Shown: positions 42,338-51,206 of the stretch, one piece after another
How the letters are laid out: each line of letters starts with the position of its first letter
Position numbering within the stretch: the first letter of the stretch is position 1
Assembly (NCBI GenBank): GCA_051859045.1
Contig: JBHYGK010000059.1
Span: 42,903 to 106,902 of the forward strand
From: JBHYGK01 sp051859045
Lineage (GTDB): Bacteria; Pseudomonadota; Gammaproteobacteria; Xanthomonadales; Xanthomonadaceae
DNA: 64,000 bases
Direction: 5' to 3'
Notes under the pieces: generated by a model
Seen by the model: only the letters and a program-made list of their open reading frames with translations
Database searches by the model: none
Told to the model about the DNA's origin: nothing
Program-made: the position numbers and the translations under genes

Positions 42338-43027
42338 ATGGACGTGCTGAAGCTACTGAAGTCGTTCGAGGAGCTGGTGTACGAGGCGCTGGCGTGGCTG
42401 GTGCTGCTGCCGTGGACGCTGCTGCGCGCGGTGGCCTCGCCGCGCCGGATGACGCGCTACGCGCGCGAGGAGCTCGACCGCGAGGGCGAGGACCGCTTCG
42501 ACCGCGCCGTCAGCCCGCCGCTGGCGCTGATCCTGTGCGTGCTGCTGGCGCACGCCATCGACCTGGCGCTGCGCCGCGCGCCCGTTGCGGTGACCACCGA
42601 CGGCACGCTGGCCGGCGTGGTGCTGGCGTCCGAGCAGAACCTGCTGCTATACCGCACCGTCGCCTTCGGCGTGTGGGCGCTGGCCGGCGCGCTCGGCCTG
42701 ACCTGGCTGGTGGGCGGCACGCTGGGCCGGCGCAGCCTGCGCACGCCCTTCCACGAGCAGTGCTACCTGGTGGCGCCGTTCGCACTGGCGGTGTCGGTGG
42801 GCGTGTCGATGCTGGCGCTCGGCGGCACCGCCCCGCTGCTGGGCGGCGTCGGCCTGGTGCTCGTGGCCACGGCCTGGTTCTGGGCGGTGCAGGTGGACTG
42901 GCTGCGCCACCGCGCCGGCCGTGGACTGTGGCGCGCCGCACTGGCGGGCAGCGCGGTGCTGGTGGCCGGCGCGGTGGTGAACACCGCGATCGGCCACGTG
43001 CTGACGGGCGCGCCGGTCGTGGGCTGA
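42338..43027 (+). CDS. Polytopic membrane protein, unknown
   Basis: A 229-residue protein beginning with a short amphipathic segment (MDVLKLLKSFEELVYEALAW). It has roughly five transmembrane segments (about 14-30, 66-86, 105-127, 144-165 and 165-185), with an Arg-rich cytosolic loop (SPRRMTRYAREELDREGEDR) between the first two. I recognise no catalytic motif and no named family with confidence. Monocistronic in a 246-base upstream gap. Convergent with the SUKH gene. Confidence 0.6.
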   Translation: MDVLKLLKSFEELVYEALAWLVLLPWTLLRAVASPRRMTRYAREELDREGEDRFDRAVSPPLALILCVLLAHAIDLALRRAPVAVTTDGTLAGVVLASEQNLLLYRTVAFGVWALAGALGLTWLVGGTLGRRSLRTPFHEQCYLVAPFALAVSVGVSMLALGGTAPLLGGVGLVLVATAWFWAVQVDWLRHRAGRGLWRAALAGSAVLVAGAVVNTAIGHVLTGAPVVG

Positions 43028-43054
43028 GGCCCGCGTGGCGACACTGCGTGCGCG

Positions 43055-44884
43055 TCAGCCGTCCTCGCGCAGCGCGGCCTCGAGCTCGCCCGCCATCTCG
43101 CCGATCACCGCCGCCAGCGCACCCTCGAGCCCCAGCGTGGCGGTGCTGCCCTGCAGCAGCCGCGTGGCGTGGGTATGGAAGTGCTCGTGGCCGCGCCAGT
43201 AGCAGTCGTCCTGCGCGAACCAGATCCAGCCCACGCGACCGGCGTCGTCGGCAAACAGCCAGCCCTGGGCCTCGTGGCCCTCGCCGCAGGTGTAGCGGCC
43301 CAGCAGCAGGTAGTGGCGGTTGAGCGCGTCGAGCTCGGCGTCGGCGAACCATTCGCCGGGCAGCAGCTCGTCGCGCTCGTTGTCCCAGCCGTGGCGGATG
43401 CCGTCCACCAGGCCCGGCGAGGCCAGGCGCGCCCAGCCCTCGTCGGCGTCCAGCGCGCGCACGATGTCGGCCGGCGTGTACACGGCCAGCACGTGGCGCT
43501 CGCCGACGTGGCGGCCGTTGCGCAGCCCGCCCACGCGGCGCCAGGCCGCGCGCAGCGCCGGCGTCAGCGGGCGGCCGAGGCGCGCGGCGAGCGCGTCGAG
43601 GTCGGCGTCGGTGATTGGCGCGTCGCCGGCCAGTCGGGCGTCGTCGTCCAGATGCGCGCGCAGCTCGGGATCGTCGGGATAGCGCGCGGCGTGGCGGGCC
43701 GCGGCCGCGGCGTGGAAGCGGGCGATGGCGGCCTGCAGCGCGGCGGCGTCATCGGCGGGCGACGGCGCGCCCGCGTCGCCCGACGCGGCCTCGACCGGCG
43801 CCGGCGCCGCGGGCACCACCACCCGCGCGCCGCCCGCCGCGGCCTCGCGCGCCGCGCGGGCCTCGGCCGCGGCCTGCGCCAGGGCGCCGCTGGCCTCAGC
43901 CTCGACGGCCAGCGCGCGCGCGTCGATCACCCAGCGCCACGCACCGTGCTGCAGCAGCGCCGCGCCGAAGGCCCCGGCGACCAGCAGCGCCGCGTCATCG
44001 CCCTCGCCCGCCGCGGCCAGCACGCCGCCCCAGGCCCGCCCCGGCCAGCCGCCCAGCGCCTCGGGGAACGGCACCGCGCGCAGGCGCTCGCCCTCCACCC
44101 GCCACACCCCGGCCTGCGGGAACGTGCCCGAGCCCCACAGCGTGCCCTCGGCCCAGGCCAGCGACGTCAGGTGCGCCAGCGGATCGGCCCCGCGCAGCGC
44201 GCTGAAGGCCTGGCCGCGGCCGCGCCGCAGCCCGCCGCCCGGCGCGGCCAGCCAGGCCTTCCCGTCGGGCGCGCACAGCAGGCGCGTGGACGGCGGAGAA
44301 GTCACCGGCAGCCGCAGGCAGGCCCAGGCCTCGCCCTCCAGCCGCCACAGCTGGCCGTCCACCAGCGCCAGGCGCTCGCCGTCGGCGAAGCCGTCCACGT
44401 CGTCCACCGCATCGCCCCAGCCCGCGCCTTGGCCCGCCGGCGCGCCCCAGGCCCGATGCCAGCGCCAGGCCCCGTCGTGCAGCCGACGCCCGGCCAGGCG
44501 CGACGCGCCCAGCCCCCAGGTCTCGCCCTGCACCGTGCGCAGCCGCGGCACCCCGCCGCCGCCGGCCGCGGCCGTGGACACCTCGCCCGCCGCCTCGCCC
44601 GACAGCGCGAACGCCCGCACCCGCCCCGCCTGCGCCACCAGCACCGGCGCGGCCGCGGGCGCGCCATCGGCCCCGCGCGCCACGCCCAGCGACGCCGCGC
44701 CGTCGTCCAGCGCCACGCTGGCCCAGCGCGCGCCCTCGCCCGCCGACGCGTCCAGCAGCACCAGCCGCCGCCGCCCCGCGCCCCGCCCGGCCACGAAGGC
44801 CATGCGGCGCGCGTCGATCAGCGCCGCGTCGAGGATGTCGAGGCCGGTGAGGTGGCGGGCGTAGTCGAGGGGCGTGGCGGGCAT
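43055..44884 (-). CDS. SMI1/KNR4 (SUKH) domain protein with a long repeat-containing N-terminus
   Basis: A 609-residue protein. Residues about 1-370 consist of short beta-type repeats with recurrent Gly/Trp patterns (GETWGLGASRLAG, DGAWRWHRAWG, GQLWRLEGEAWA), which looks like a propeller. The last ~190 residues match SMI1/KNR4: DLDALAARLGRPLTPALRAAWRRVGGLRN, then GRYTCGEGHEAQGWLFADD. SUKH proteins are frequent immunity proteins against polymorphic toxins. A low-complexity linker joins both parts. No toxin gene is recognised next to it, so it may be orphan immunity or an unrelated scaffold. Confidence 0.68.
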   Translation of the reverse strand: MPATPLDYARHLTGLDILDAALIDARRMAFVAGRGAGRRRLVLLDASAGEGARWASVALDDGAASLGVARGADGAPAAAPVLVAQAGRVRAFALSGEAAGEVSTAAAGGGGVPRLRTVQGETWGLGASRLAGRRLHDGAWRWHRAWGAPAGQGAGWGDAVDDVDGFADGERLALVDGQLWRLEGEAWACLRLPVTSPPSTRLLCAPDGKAWLAAPGGGLRRGRGQAFSALRGADPLAHLTSLAWAEGTLWGSGTFPQAGVWRVEGERLRAVPFPEALGGWPGRAWGGVLAAAGEGDDAALLVAGAFGAALLQHGAWRWVIDARALAVEAEASGALAQAAAEARAAREAAAGGARVVVPAAPAPVEAASGDAGAPSPADDAAALQAAIARFHAAAAARHAARYPDDPELRAHLDDDARLAGDAPITDADLDALAARLGRPLTPALRAAWRRVGGLRNGRHVGERHVLAVYTPADIVRALDADEGWARLASPGLVDGIRHGWDNERDELLPGEWFADAELDALNRHYLLLGRYTCGEGHEAQGWLFADDAGRVGWIWFAQDDCYWRGHEHFHTHATRLLQGSTATLGLEGALAAVIGEMAGELEAALREDG

Positions 44885-45122
44885 GGCGTCAGTGGTCAGC
44901 GGCGGGGACGCAACGATGACGGAGGCCGGCAGATTCTGAGCGCCACTTCGGCACACCCTCGCGCTGAGCAAAACTTGCCCAGCGAGCCGGCGCGACAGCC
45001 CGGCCAGTCTCAATCCGCGAGAAGCCGACCCGCTCTACTCCCACGTCCTGACGCGCCATCCGCCGACCTGGAAATGGGTCGCCCGGCTGGCCATACTGTC
45101 GCCTGCCTTGCCGGAGCACCTG

Positions 45123-46355
45123 ATGGACACCCACGCCCTCATCGAACTCGCCATCGAGCGCTATGGCGTCCGGGACGTCGCGCGCGTGACCGGCGCGAGT
45201 ACCAGTGACGTCAAGCGCTGGAAGCTCCGCGAGACCGATCCGCCGCCGTACGTAGCCGAGGCCATCCGCCAGCAGCTGCTGCCGCTAGGGCGAACCCCGT
45301 CCGGCGAGGCGAAGTTCCGATTCATCGACCTGTTCGCCGGCATTGGCGGCATGCGCCTCGCGTTCGAGCAGCACGGCGGCCGCTGCGTCTTCACCAGCGA
45401 GTGGGACGACTACGCGGCCCGCACCTACCGGGCCAACTTCCCCGAGCACGCTGGCCACATCTTCGAGGGCGACATCACCAAGGTCCCCGAGAGCGCGGTG
45501 CCCGACCACGACATCCTGGTGGCTGGCTTCCCCTGCCAGCCCTTCTCGATCGCCGGCGTGTCCAAGAAGAACGCGTTGGGTCGTCCGCACGGCTTCGCCG
45601 ACAAGACCCAGGGCACGCTGTTCTTCGACGTGGCGCGCATCATCGCCCACAAGCGCCCGAAGGCCTTCCTGCTCGAGAACGTCAAGAACCTCGTCAGTCA
45701 CGACAAAGGCCGCACGTTCTCGACCATCGTGGATGTGCTGCGCAACGAGCTCGGCTACACCGTCTGGCACAAGGTCATCAACGGCAAGCACTTCGTGCCG
45801 CAGAACCGCGAGCGCATCATCATCGTGGGCTTCCGCAATGACGTGCCGTTCGACTGGGACAAACTCGATCTGCCGCCGATCGACCAGGGCCCGAAGCTCG
45901 GCTCGATCCTCCATGGCGTGGCGCCGCCCTCGCCCGCCGATGCCCCGTATGTGGGCCCGAAGGGCAAGGTCGACGACAAGTACACCCTGACCGACAAGCT
46001 CTGGGCCTACCTCGAGAGCTATCGCGAGAAGCACCTGGCCAAGGGGAACGGCTTCGGTTTCGGTCTGGTGACGGCCAAGGACACCACCCGCACCCTATCC
46101 GCCCGCTACTACAAGGACGGCTCGGAAGTGCTGGTGCACCAGCCCCGCAAGAACCCGCGCCGCCTGACGCCGCGCGAGTGCGCCCGCCTGATGGGTTTCG
46201 ACGAGAGCTTCGTGATCCCGGTGTCCGATACCCGGGCCTACAAGCAGTTCGGCAACTCCGTGGTGGTGCCGGTGATCAGCGCCGTGGCCGGCCTGATGGT
46301 GCCGCTGCTCGACGAGGTCCGCGACGATGCGGATACGGACTCCAAGGCCGCCTGA
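45123..46355 (+). CDS. DNA (cytosine-5) methyltransferase, Dcm-like
   Basis: A 410-residue C5-cytosine methylase. The motifs are IDLFAGIGGMR (I, about 68-78), the catalytic GFPCQPFS (IV, Cys138), FLLENVKNL (VI, 183-191), QNRERIIIVGF (VIII, about 227) and the C-terminal GNSVVVPV (X). Residues 1-60 form an extra helix-turn-helix-like N-terminus (RYGVRDVARVTGASTSDVKRW). Such N-terminal extensions and a following vsr fit Dcm/EcoRII-type methylases that modify CCWGG; the target here is inferred. The stop overlaps the vsr ATG by one base (TGATG). It is much richer in GC than the genes after it. Confidence 0.9.
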   Translation: MDTHALIELAIERYGVRDVARVTGASTSDVKRWKLRETDPPPYVAEAIRQQLLPLGRTPSGEAKFRFIDLFAGIGGMRLAFEQHGGRCVFTSEWDDYAARTYRANFPEHAGHIFEGDITKVPESAVPDHDILVAGFPCQPFSIAGVSKKNALGRPHGFADKTQGTLFFDVARIIAHKRPKAFLLENVKNLVSHDKGRTFSTIVDVLRNELGYTVWHKVINGKHFVPQNRERIIIVGFRNDVPFDWDKLDLPPIDQGPKLGSILHGVAPPSPADAPYVGPKGKVDDKYTLTDKLWAYLESYREKHLAKGNGFGFGLVTAKDTTRTLSARYYKDGSEVLVHQPRKNPRRLTPRECARLMGFDESFVIPVSDTRAYKQFGNSVVVPVISAVAGLMVPLLDEVRDDADTDSKAA

Positions 46356-46609
46356 TGGCGGACATCATCAGCCCGGAGCGGTGCTCCGCGCTGATGTCGC
46401 GGATCCGCGGCAAGAACACCGGCATCGAAGTCCGGTTACTAGTTAGTCTGCACAGGATTATGACTGTGCTACCTCCCCGCCGGCACCAGCCTATCCGCAC
46501 CCCCAACGTTGACGCGCGCCGCGGAGACGCCGCGGCTGATTCGTCTCAGGCCCTGCCCAAAGGAACTTGCGCTGCTGAAAGGCCGATGGGGCTACCTTCA
46601 GCTCGCTGA
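46355..46609 (+). pseudogene. Truncated very short patch repair endonuclease (vsr remnant)
   Basis: Translation begins MADIISPERCSALMSRIRGK and continues NTGIEVRLL, matching the Vsr N-terminus that precedes the zinc-binding and catalytic region. After about residue 30 (near base 46440) homology stops. The frame continues to a TGA at 46607 as an arginine/proline-rich stretch without the FWH-type catalytic motif. The break coincides with a change in base composition. Normal Vsr repairs T:G mismatches arising at Dcm sites; this copy cannot do so. Confidence 0.75.
46443..46453 (+). repeat. First copy of an 11-bp direct repeat
   Basis: TTAGTCTGCAC occurs here and again at 47042-47052, in the same orientation, 599 bases apart. 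The first copy lies within a few bases of where vsr homology ends. It could mark an excised or decayed insertion. Confidence 0.45.
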
Positions 46610-47041
46610 AGTTCGGCGCAACTCTCAAGCCGCAATGCGCGTCGATGACAGCGATAATCGCCTGCCGCAACTGTCGAGTGGCGCTCTGGTGAAGTGCGCG
46701 GGCATCCCATCGCGAGAATTCCTTGGTCTAGAGCAACATGCTGCTCGCATTCTCAAGCCGCCGCAGATGCGCGTTGCACCCGGTCGTCGGACATCCACAG
46801 GGTCCATGATTGCGTTATGCCCGACACCCTCGAGCGCCTAGGGCTTCAGGTTGGCAGCAGAAATTCAGCGCTAACGCGACGATCACCGCCCGCTGCGATG
46901 GATACTCCGGTTAGTACTCTAGCACCAGCCGAGCACCCTGATCACGCTCATCAGGAGCATATCGCGCCATCTTGCGATGCACCAGCACGGATGCCCATGG
47001 GCGCCACTCGATAGTATTGACCTCGAGAACTCCGAAGGAAC
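46454..47041. other. Intergenic stretch without a supportable gene
   Basis: 588 bases between the two copies of TTAGTCTGCAC. Composition is intermediate and codon bias absent. The longest frames (such as one at 46509-46841) start on rare codons, lack a ribosome site and match no family. No transposase or integrase fragment could be read on either strand. Confidence 0.6.
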
Positions 47042-47052
47042 TTAGTCTGCAC
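47042..47052 (+). repeat. Second copy of the 11-bp direct repeat
   Basis: Identical TTAGTCTGCAC to that at 46443-46453; it lies 158 bases upstream of the SNF2 gene start. Bases immediately flanking the two copies differ. Confidence 0.45.
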
Positions 47053-47209
47053 TTGAAAGTTGCACCTAAGCAGTTTAGAAATCATTGCGCATTGCCGTCG
47101 ACGTCCGCATGGGCTCCTATGCCTCGCGAGGCTAGGAGCGTCTCGATTCGGCTTCATCCGCATAGACTCAGGGCTTCTAGACTCTGAGGCCGGAGAAAAG
47201 AATTGAACA

Positions 47210-49165
47210 ATGAAGTCAAAAGCGCAGCACCGCATGCGGCGAATGCGCTTCTCAGCGGAGCTGGGGATGAGTGATGAAGATAAGCAAGCCACCAGTATTG
47301 TGTGGAAAGACCGCACACTTTTTCTGGTTGCCCCTGACGGCACGGAGACTGTCCCTGCAGTCGACGACGCATATCGGCTTCTGGTTGAGGAATCGCCCCT
47401 GCCGGGAGAGCCCGCGGTCCGGCGCCCCCTCAATCTCAAGTCATCCCGGTACCCTCTTGTCCCGGCGCTCCTACTTGATTTAGATGAGCACGAAGCTCCT
47501 ACTCTGGAGCTGGTCGGCCGTAGCCGCGGCCTGGTTGAAAGGCTGACGCTTGAAGACCTTGGGCGCGGCCACGTTGTACTTGGTGAAAAATGGTTTCCGA
47601 TTGATTCTTCTTGTGCAGAAGAAGTCTGTTCGGCCCTTGAGGCTGCGGGCGCTACGACTGGGCGACTCCGCTCGCTTTCTGCATTCATGCAGCTCCGCAA
47701 AAATGGGGGCGTAGTGGAAGATTCAATTGGCAGCCGCGTGATCTCACCGCTCGCATTCATCTCGACAACCGACGATGCTCCTACCGTCAGCGCCACGCTA
47801 TATCCGTACCAGCTGTCAGGTTGGCGATGGATTCGCTTCATCCGCGCCGAGGGACTAGGTGGAGTACTGGCAGATGAGATGGGGCTCGGGAAGACTCTGC
47901 AGGTAATAAGCGCAATCTGCGATCAGCCCGCAGATGTTGCAGGCCCATGCCTGATCGTCGCGCCTGGCTCGCTGCTGGAAAACTGGCGCAGAGAGTTCAC
48001 GAGGTTCGCACCGATGCTAAGAGTCCTGAAGCACCATGGCCCAGTTCGTACTGGCCGCCCGGCCGACTTACGCAGCATCGATGTTGTCGTGACTTCCTAT
48101 GACAACCTGGTGCGTGACAACAGCCTGCTTAGCATGATCGAGTGGGAGATGGTTGTTCTCGATGAAGCCCAGTACATCAAGAATCCTGATGCCCAGCGCA
48201 CAAAGGCAGCTAAGCATCTTCCACGTCGCGCTAGCCTCGCAGTTACTGGAACACCAATTGAAAACCGGCTCCTAGATCTCTGGTCAATCGTAGATTTTGT
48301 GCTGCCCGGCCAGCTTGAGGACAGAAGCGAGTTCGAAGCTCGCTACTCGGAAGACGTAGATGGAGCAGCCCTGCTGGAATCACACGTTTCTCCTTTTATG
48401 CTGCGCAGACGGATATCAGACGTGGCGCAGGATCTCCCTCCAAGAATCGACATATCGCAGGTCGTCGAGATGTCGGACCAAGAGGCCGTGGAATACGATG
48501 AGATCCGGGATCGGATCGTGCGCGACTATGGCGCTGCAGCCACCCTCGTTTCACTTACAGAGCTGAGAAGGTTCTGTGCCCATCCTGCGCTCTTGTCTGG
48601 CGCAACTAGCGCCAACGCGATTGGCTTCAGCAAATTCCAGAGGCTGGACGATATACTGCGCGAGATATTTAACAACAAGGAAAAGGTGCTGGTTTTCACA
48701 TCCTTTACCGCGATGGCCGACATGATATCTAGGCACATAAGTTCAAGGCTACATGTTTTCTCCGCCGTGATTGACGGCCGCCTCCCGATCGACGAACGCC
48801 AGCCGCTGATCGATACATTCTCCAGTGTTTGTGGCGCAGGAGCCCTTGTGCTCAACCCGCGAGCAGGCGGAGCCGGACTGAACATCACGGCCGCAAGTCA
48901 CGTAGTTCACTACAACCCGGAGTGGAACCCAGCACTGGAAGATCAAGCTTCGGCACGCGCGTACCGCCGCGGCCAAGAGCTGCCGGTAACCGTGCATCGG
49001 CTTCTTATGGCAGATTCCGTGGAGGATGTGATCAGTGAAAGGCTGGTCCGGAAGCGTGAAATAGCCGCCACAGCGGTTGTCGGCGTTGAGGGAAGCAAGG
49101 AAGACTATGGTGACATCATCAACGCACTGAGCCGTTCGCCGTCGAAACGAGGGACACAAAGCTAA
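47210..49165 (+). CDS. SNF2 family DNA translocase/helicase
   Basis: A 651-residue SF2 ATPase. After a ~195-residue N-terminal domain of unknown type come motif I DEMGLGKTLQ (222-231), motif II DEAQ (318-321), motif III TGTPIENRL, and the second RecA domain with LNPRAGGAGLNITAASHVVHYNPEWNPA and the arginine-finger region EDQASARAYRRGQ, then a QxxxxVxxRL-type end. SNF2 enzymes translocate on duplex DNA without strand separation. A GGAG ribosome site lies about 14 bases upstream, spacing longer than usual. GC is far below that of flanking genes. The stop overlaps the EcoRII-N gene's start (TAATG). Confidence 0.92.
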   Translation: MKSKAQHRMRRMRFSAELGMSDEDKQATSIVWKDRTLFLVAPDGTETVPAVDDAYRLLVEESPLPGEPAVRRPLNLKSSRYPLVPALLLDLDEHEAPTLELVGRSRGLVERLTLEDLGRGHVVLGEKWFPIDSSCAEEVCSALEAAGATTGRLRSLSAFMQLRKNGGVVEDSIGSRVISPLAFISTTDDAPTVSATLYPYQLSGWRWIRFIRAEGLGGVLADEMGLGKTLQVISAICDQPADVAGPCLIVAPGSLLENWRREFTRFAPMLRVLKHHGPVRTGRPADLRSIDVVVTSYDNLVRDNSLLSMIEWEMVVLDEAQYIKNPDAQRTKAAKHLPRRASLAVTGTPIENRLLDLWSIVDFVLPGQLEDRSEFEARYSEDVDGAALLESHVSPFMLRRRISDVAQDLPPRIDISQVVEMSDQEAVEYDEIRDRIVRDYGAAATLVSLTELRRFCAHPALLSGATSANAIGFSKFQRLDDILREIFNNKEKVLVFTSFTAMADMISRHISSRLHVFSAVIDGRLPIDERQPLIDTFSSVCGAGALVLNPRAGGAGLNITAASHVVHYNPEWNPALEDQASARAYRRGQELPVTVHRLLMADSVEDVISERLVRKREIAATAVVGVEGSKEDYGDIINALSRSPSKRGTQS

Positions 49166-49602
49166 TGAGCCGTCAGATCGCCAAGATCCTCAGCGCCAAC
49201 GACACTGGAGAGACAGGAGGCCACCAAGCCGGAATCTTGATTCCGAAGGACGAGGCGGTCCTGTCGTTCTTCCCAGCGCTGGACGCTTCCTTTCTGAATC
49301 CTAGGTGCCATCTGAATTTTCTGGACCGAGCAGGAACATTTTGGGAGTTTGCGTTCATTTACTACAATAACGAGCTTTTCGGCGGAACCCGGAATGAGTA
49401 CCGCCTTACCCGCATGACAAAGTACATCAGGCAGGCCGCGCTCGTGCAGGGGGATGAACTCGTGTTGTCCCGCAACGGCTTACGGTTCAGCGTGGACTAC
49501 CGACGCAAGAGGGACGCGGCATCACTTGCCAGCAGCGTGCTGAAACTGGGCACAGCCTGGCGTGTGATCAAGCTCGACAACGACAAAGGGAACGACCGAT
49601 GA
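49165..49602 (+). CDS. Stand-alone EcoRII-N effector-binding domain protein
   Basis: A 145-residue protein that is essentially one domain. The core SANDTGETGGHQAGI (residues 10-24) plus FLNPRCHLNFLDRAGTFWEFAFIYYNN, and KYIRQAALVQGDELVLSR, match the N-terminal DNA-recognition domain of EcoRII (a B3-like pseudobarrel that binds CCWGG). In EcoRII this is fused to a catalytic domain; here there is none, so cutting must come from a partner. It sits between SNF2 and MORC-like genes with overlaps on both sides (TAATG, ATGA), so stoichiometric co-expression is expected. Sequence specificity is inferred. Confidence 0.85.
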   Translation: MSRQIAKILSANDTGETGGHQAGILIPKDEAVLSFFPALDASFLNPRCHLNFLDRAGTFWEFAFIYYNNELFGGTRNEYRLTRMTKYIRQAALVQGDELVLSRNGLRFSVDYRRKRDAASLASSVLKLGTAWRVIKLDNDKGNDR

Positions 49603-51206
49603 AAATTGAAGAATTCGAACTTCCACCAGATCCGGAGCGTGTCATTGTTGGACTGCGTGACACCGGGTATGAGTTCGAGACGGCCGTTGCCGACATTGTC
49701 GACAACTCGATTGCAGCAAACGCAACAAAGGTAGAACTCTGGCTCGCCGCAGATCATCGAGGAAGCATCCGGCTTGCAATCGTCGACAACGGTGATGGCA
49801 TGGATCGAAGTGGTCTGATCAATGCCATGCAATACGGTTCCAAGGCGCGCCCAAGCGCAGCCAGCCTTGGAAAGTATGGACTCGGACTCAAGACTGCTTC
49901 GACCGCATTCTGCAAGCGGCTTTCAGTCGTTTCACGTCCGAATGGGAGTACGCCGGCTCTCATGGCAACTTGGGATCTTATGCACGTGGCACGGGCCAAG
50001 AAGTGGGCGCTGCTGCTCAGCGAGACCTGCGATCCTGAAGCAATGGAGTATCTGGAACACGTCGCTCCCAACCACTCAGGGACAGCCGTTTTGTGGGATG
50101 AGGTCGATCGTCTAGTCAAGGAATATCAAAACAAGACAGGCTCGCATGCCAAGAAGGCAATTCGGGCGAGAGAAGATGCACTCCGGCAGCACCTAGCCAT
50201 GGTCTACCAGCGCTTTCTTGATCCAGGTGATGACAGAGCCCGGAACGTCACCATTTGCCTGAACGGTGTGGCCGTTGAAGCATGGGATCCATTCCAACGC
50301 CATGTGTCAGAGCTGGTGGCTGAGGAAATTGTGCCTTCCGAGCTGCCGGATGGGACAGAGGCTACATTCACCGTGCGGGCCTATATCCTGCCGCGGCGGG
50401 AAGAGTTTGTTGATGACACTGCGGCGCAGGCTGCCATTCTTTCGAACGACAGGCAGGGCATCTACATATATCGAGAGAACCGATTAATCCACGACGCCGA
50501 CTGGCTTGGGCTCTACCAAAAAGAGACCCATCACGCGCTTCTCCGCGTCGAATTCTCCTTCGACCACCGGCTTGATGACGCATTCCACCTTGACATCAAG
50601 AAGTCCCAGATCATTCTTAATGACGTACTGGCTGATTGGCTTAAGTCTCAGTTTCTTCCGGCGCCGCGCCGCGAGGCCAACAATCGCTCCCGCGAAGGGC
50701 AACAGAAGAAGATCGCTCAGCAAGGCCAGGGTGCGCATGATGTCTCCAACAACACAATCCGCAACCGCCAGACTGCGGCGGGAGGGGTGAAAGTCGGCAG
50801 CATCGATGTCGGGAAGGGAGAGGCCGAGATCACGAATCGGCACGGCACATTTAAACTAAAGATTCCACTGGGCACTGCGCGACGCCCCGGCGAAGTCTTT
50901 GTGCAGCCGCAGGATGGCATAACAAACGGCCTTCTTTTCCAGCCGGCGCTCATTGACCAGAACCGGGCCGTACAGCTGAATACCAGCCACCCCTATTACC
51001 ACAAGGTCTATGTTCCGAATCTCAACCGCGGAGTGACCTTGCAGGGACTTGATACGCTCATGTGGGCGCTTTGCGTGGCCGAGCTGACAACCGTCCAAGA
51101 TTCGACCGCAAGGGTGTTCCAAGACATGCGCTACGAGGTTTCACGAATCCTAGAGCAGCTCGTCGAGTCCCTTCCCGAGCCGGAGCTGGACCAGAATGCA
51201 AATTGA
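49599..51206 (+). CDS. MORC-like GHKL ATPase
   Basis: A 535-residue ATPase of the gyrase/Hsp90/histidine kinase/MutL type. Bergerat fold motifs: N-box DIVDNS (residues 32-37, Asn36), G1 DNGDGM (63-68), G2 GKYGLGLKTAS (91-101), then a GTAVLWDEVD segment. A transducer (S5-like) region follows to about 350. The C-terminus is of unknown fold. MORC and paraMORC families were noted in comparative genomics as partners of helicases and nucleases in restriction-modification loci. It probably dimerises on ATP binding and clamps DNA. It overlaps the following HNH gene by 11 bases. Confidence 0.85.
   Translation: MKIEEFELPPDPERVIVGLRDTGYEFETAVADIVDNSIAANATKVELWLAADHRGSIRLAIVDNGDGMDRSGLINAMQYGSKARPSAASLGKYGLGLKTASTAFCKRLSVVSRPNGSTPALMATWDLMHVARAKKWALLLSETCDPEAMEYLEHVAPNHSGTAVLWDEVDRLVKEYQNKTGSHAKKAIRAREDALRQHLAMVYQRFLDPGDDRARNVTICLNGVAVEAWDPFQRHVSELVAEEIVPSELPDGTEATFTVRAYILPRREEFVDDTAAQAAILSNDRQGIYIYRENRLIHDADWLGLYQKETHHALLRVEFSFDHRLDDAFHLDIKKSQIILNDVLADWLKSQFLPAPRREANNRSREGQQKKIAQQGQGAHDVSNNTIRNRQTAAGGVKVGSIDVGKGEAEITNRHGTFKLKIPLGTARRPGEVFVQPQDGITNGLLFQPALIDQNRAVQLNTSHPYYHKVYVPNLNRGVTLQGLDTLMWALCVAELTTVQDSTARVFQDMRYEVSRILEQLVESLPEPELDQNAN

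Noticed and set aside
46509..46841. 110-codon frame between vsr and SNF2 genes
   Set aside because: Starts on a TTG, no ribosome site, no family resemblance and no codon bias.
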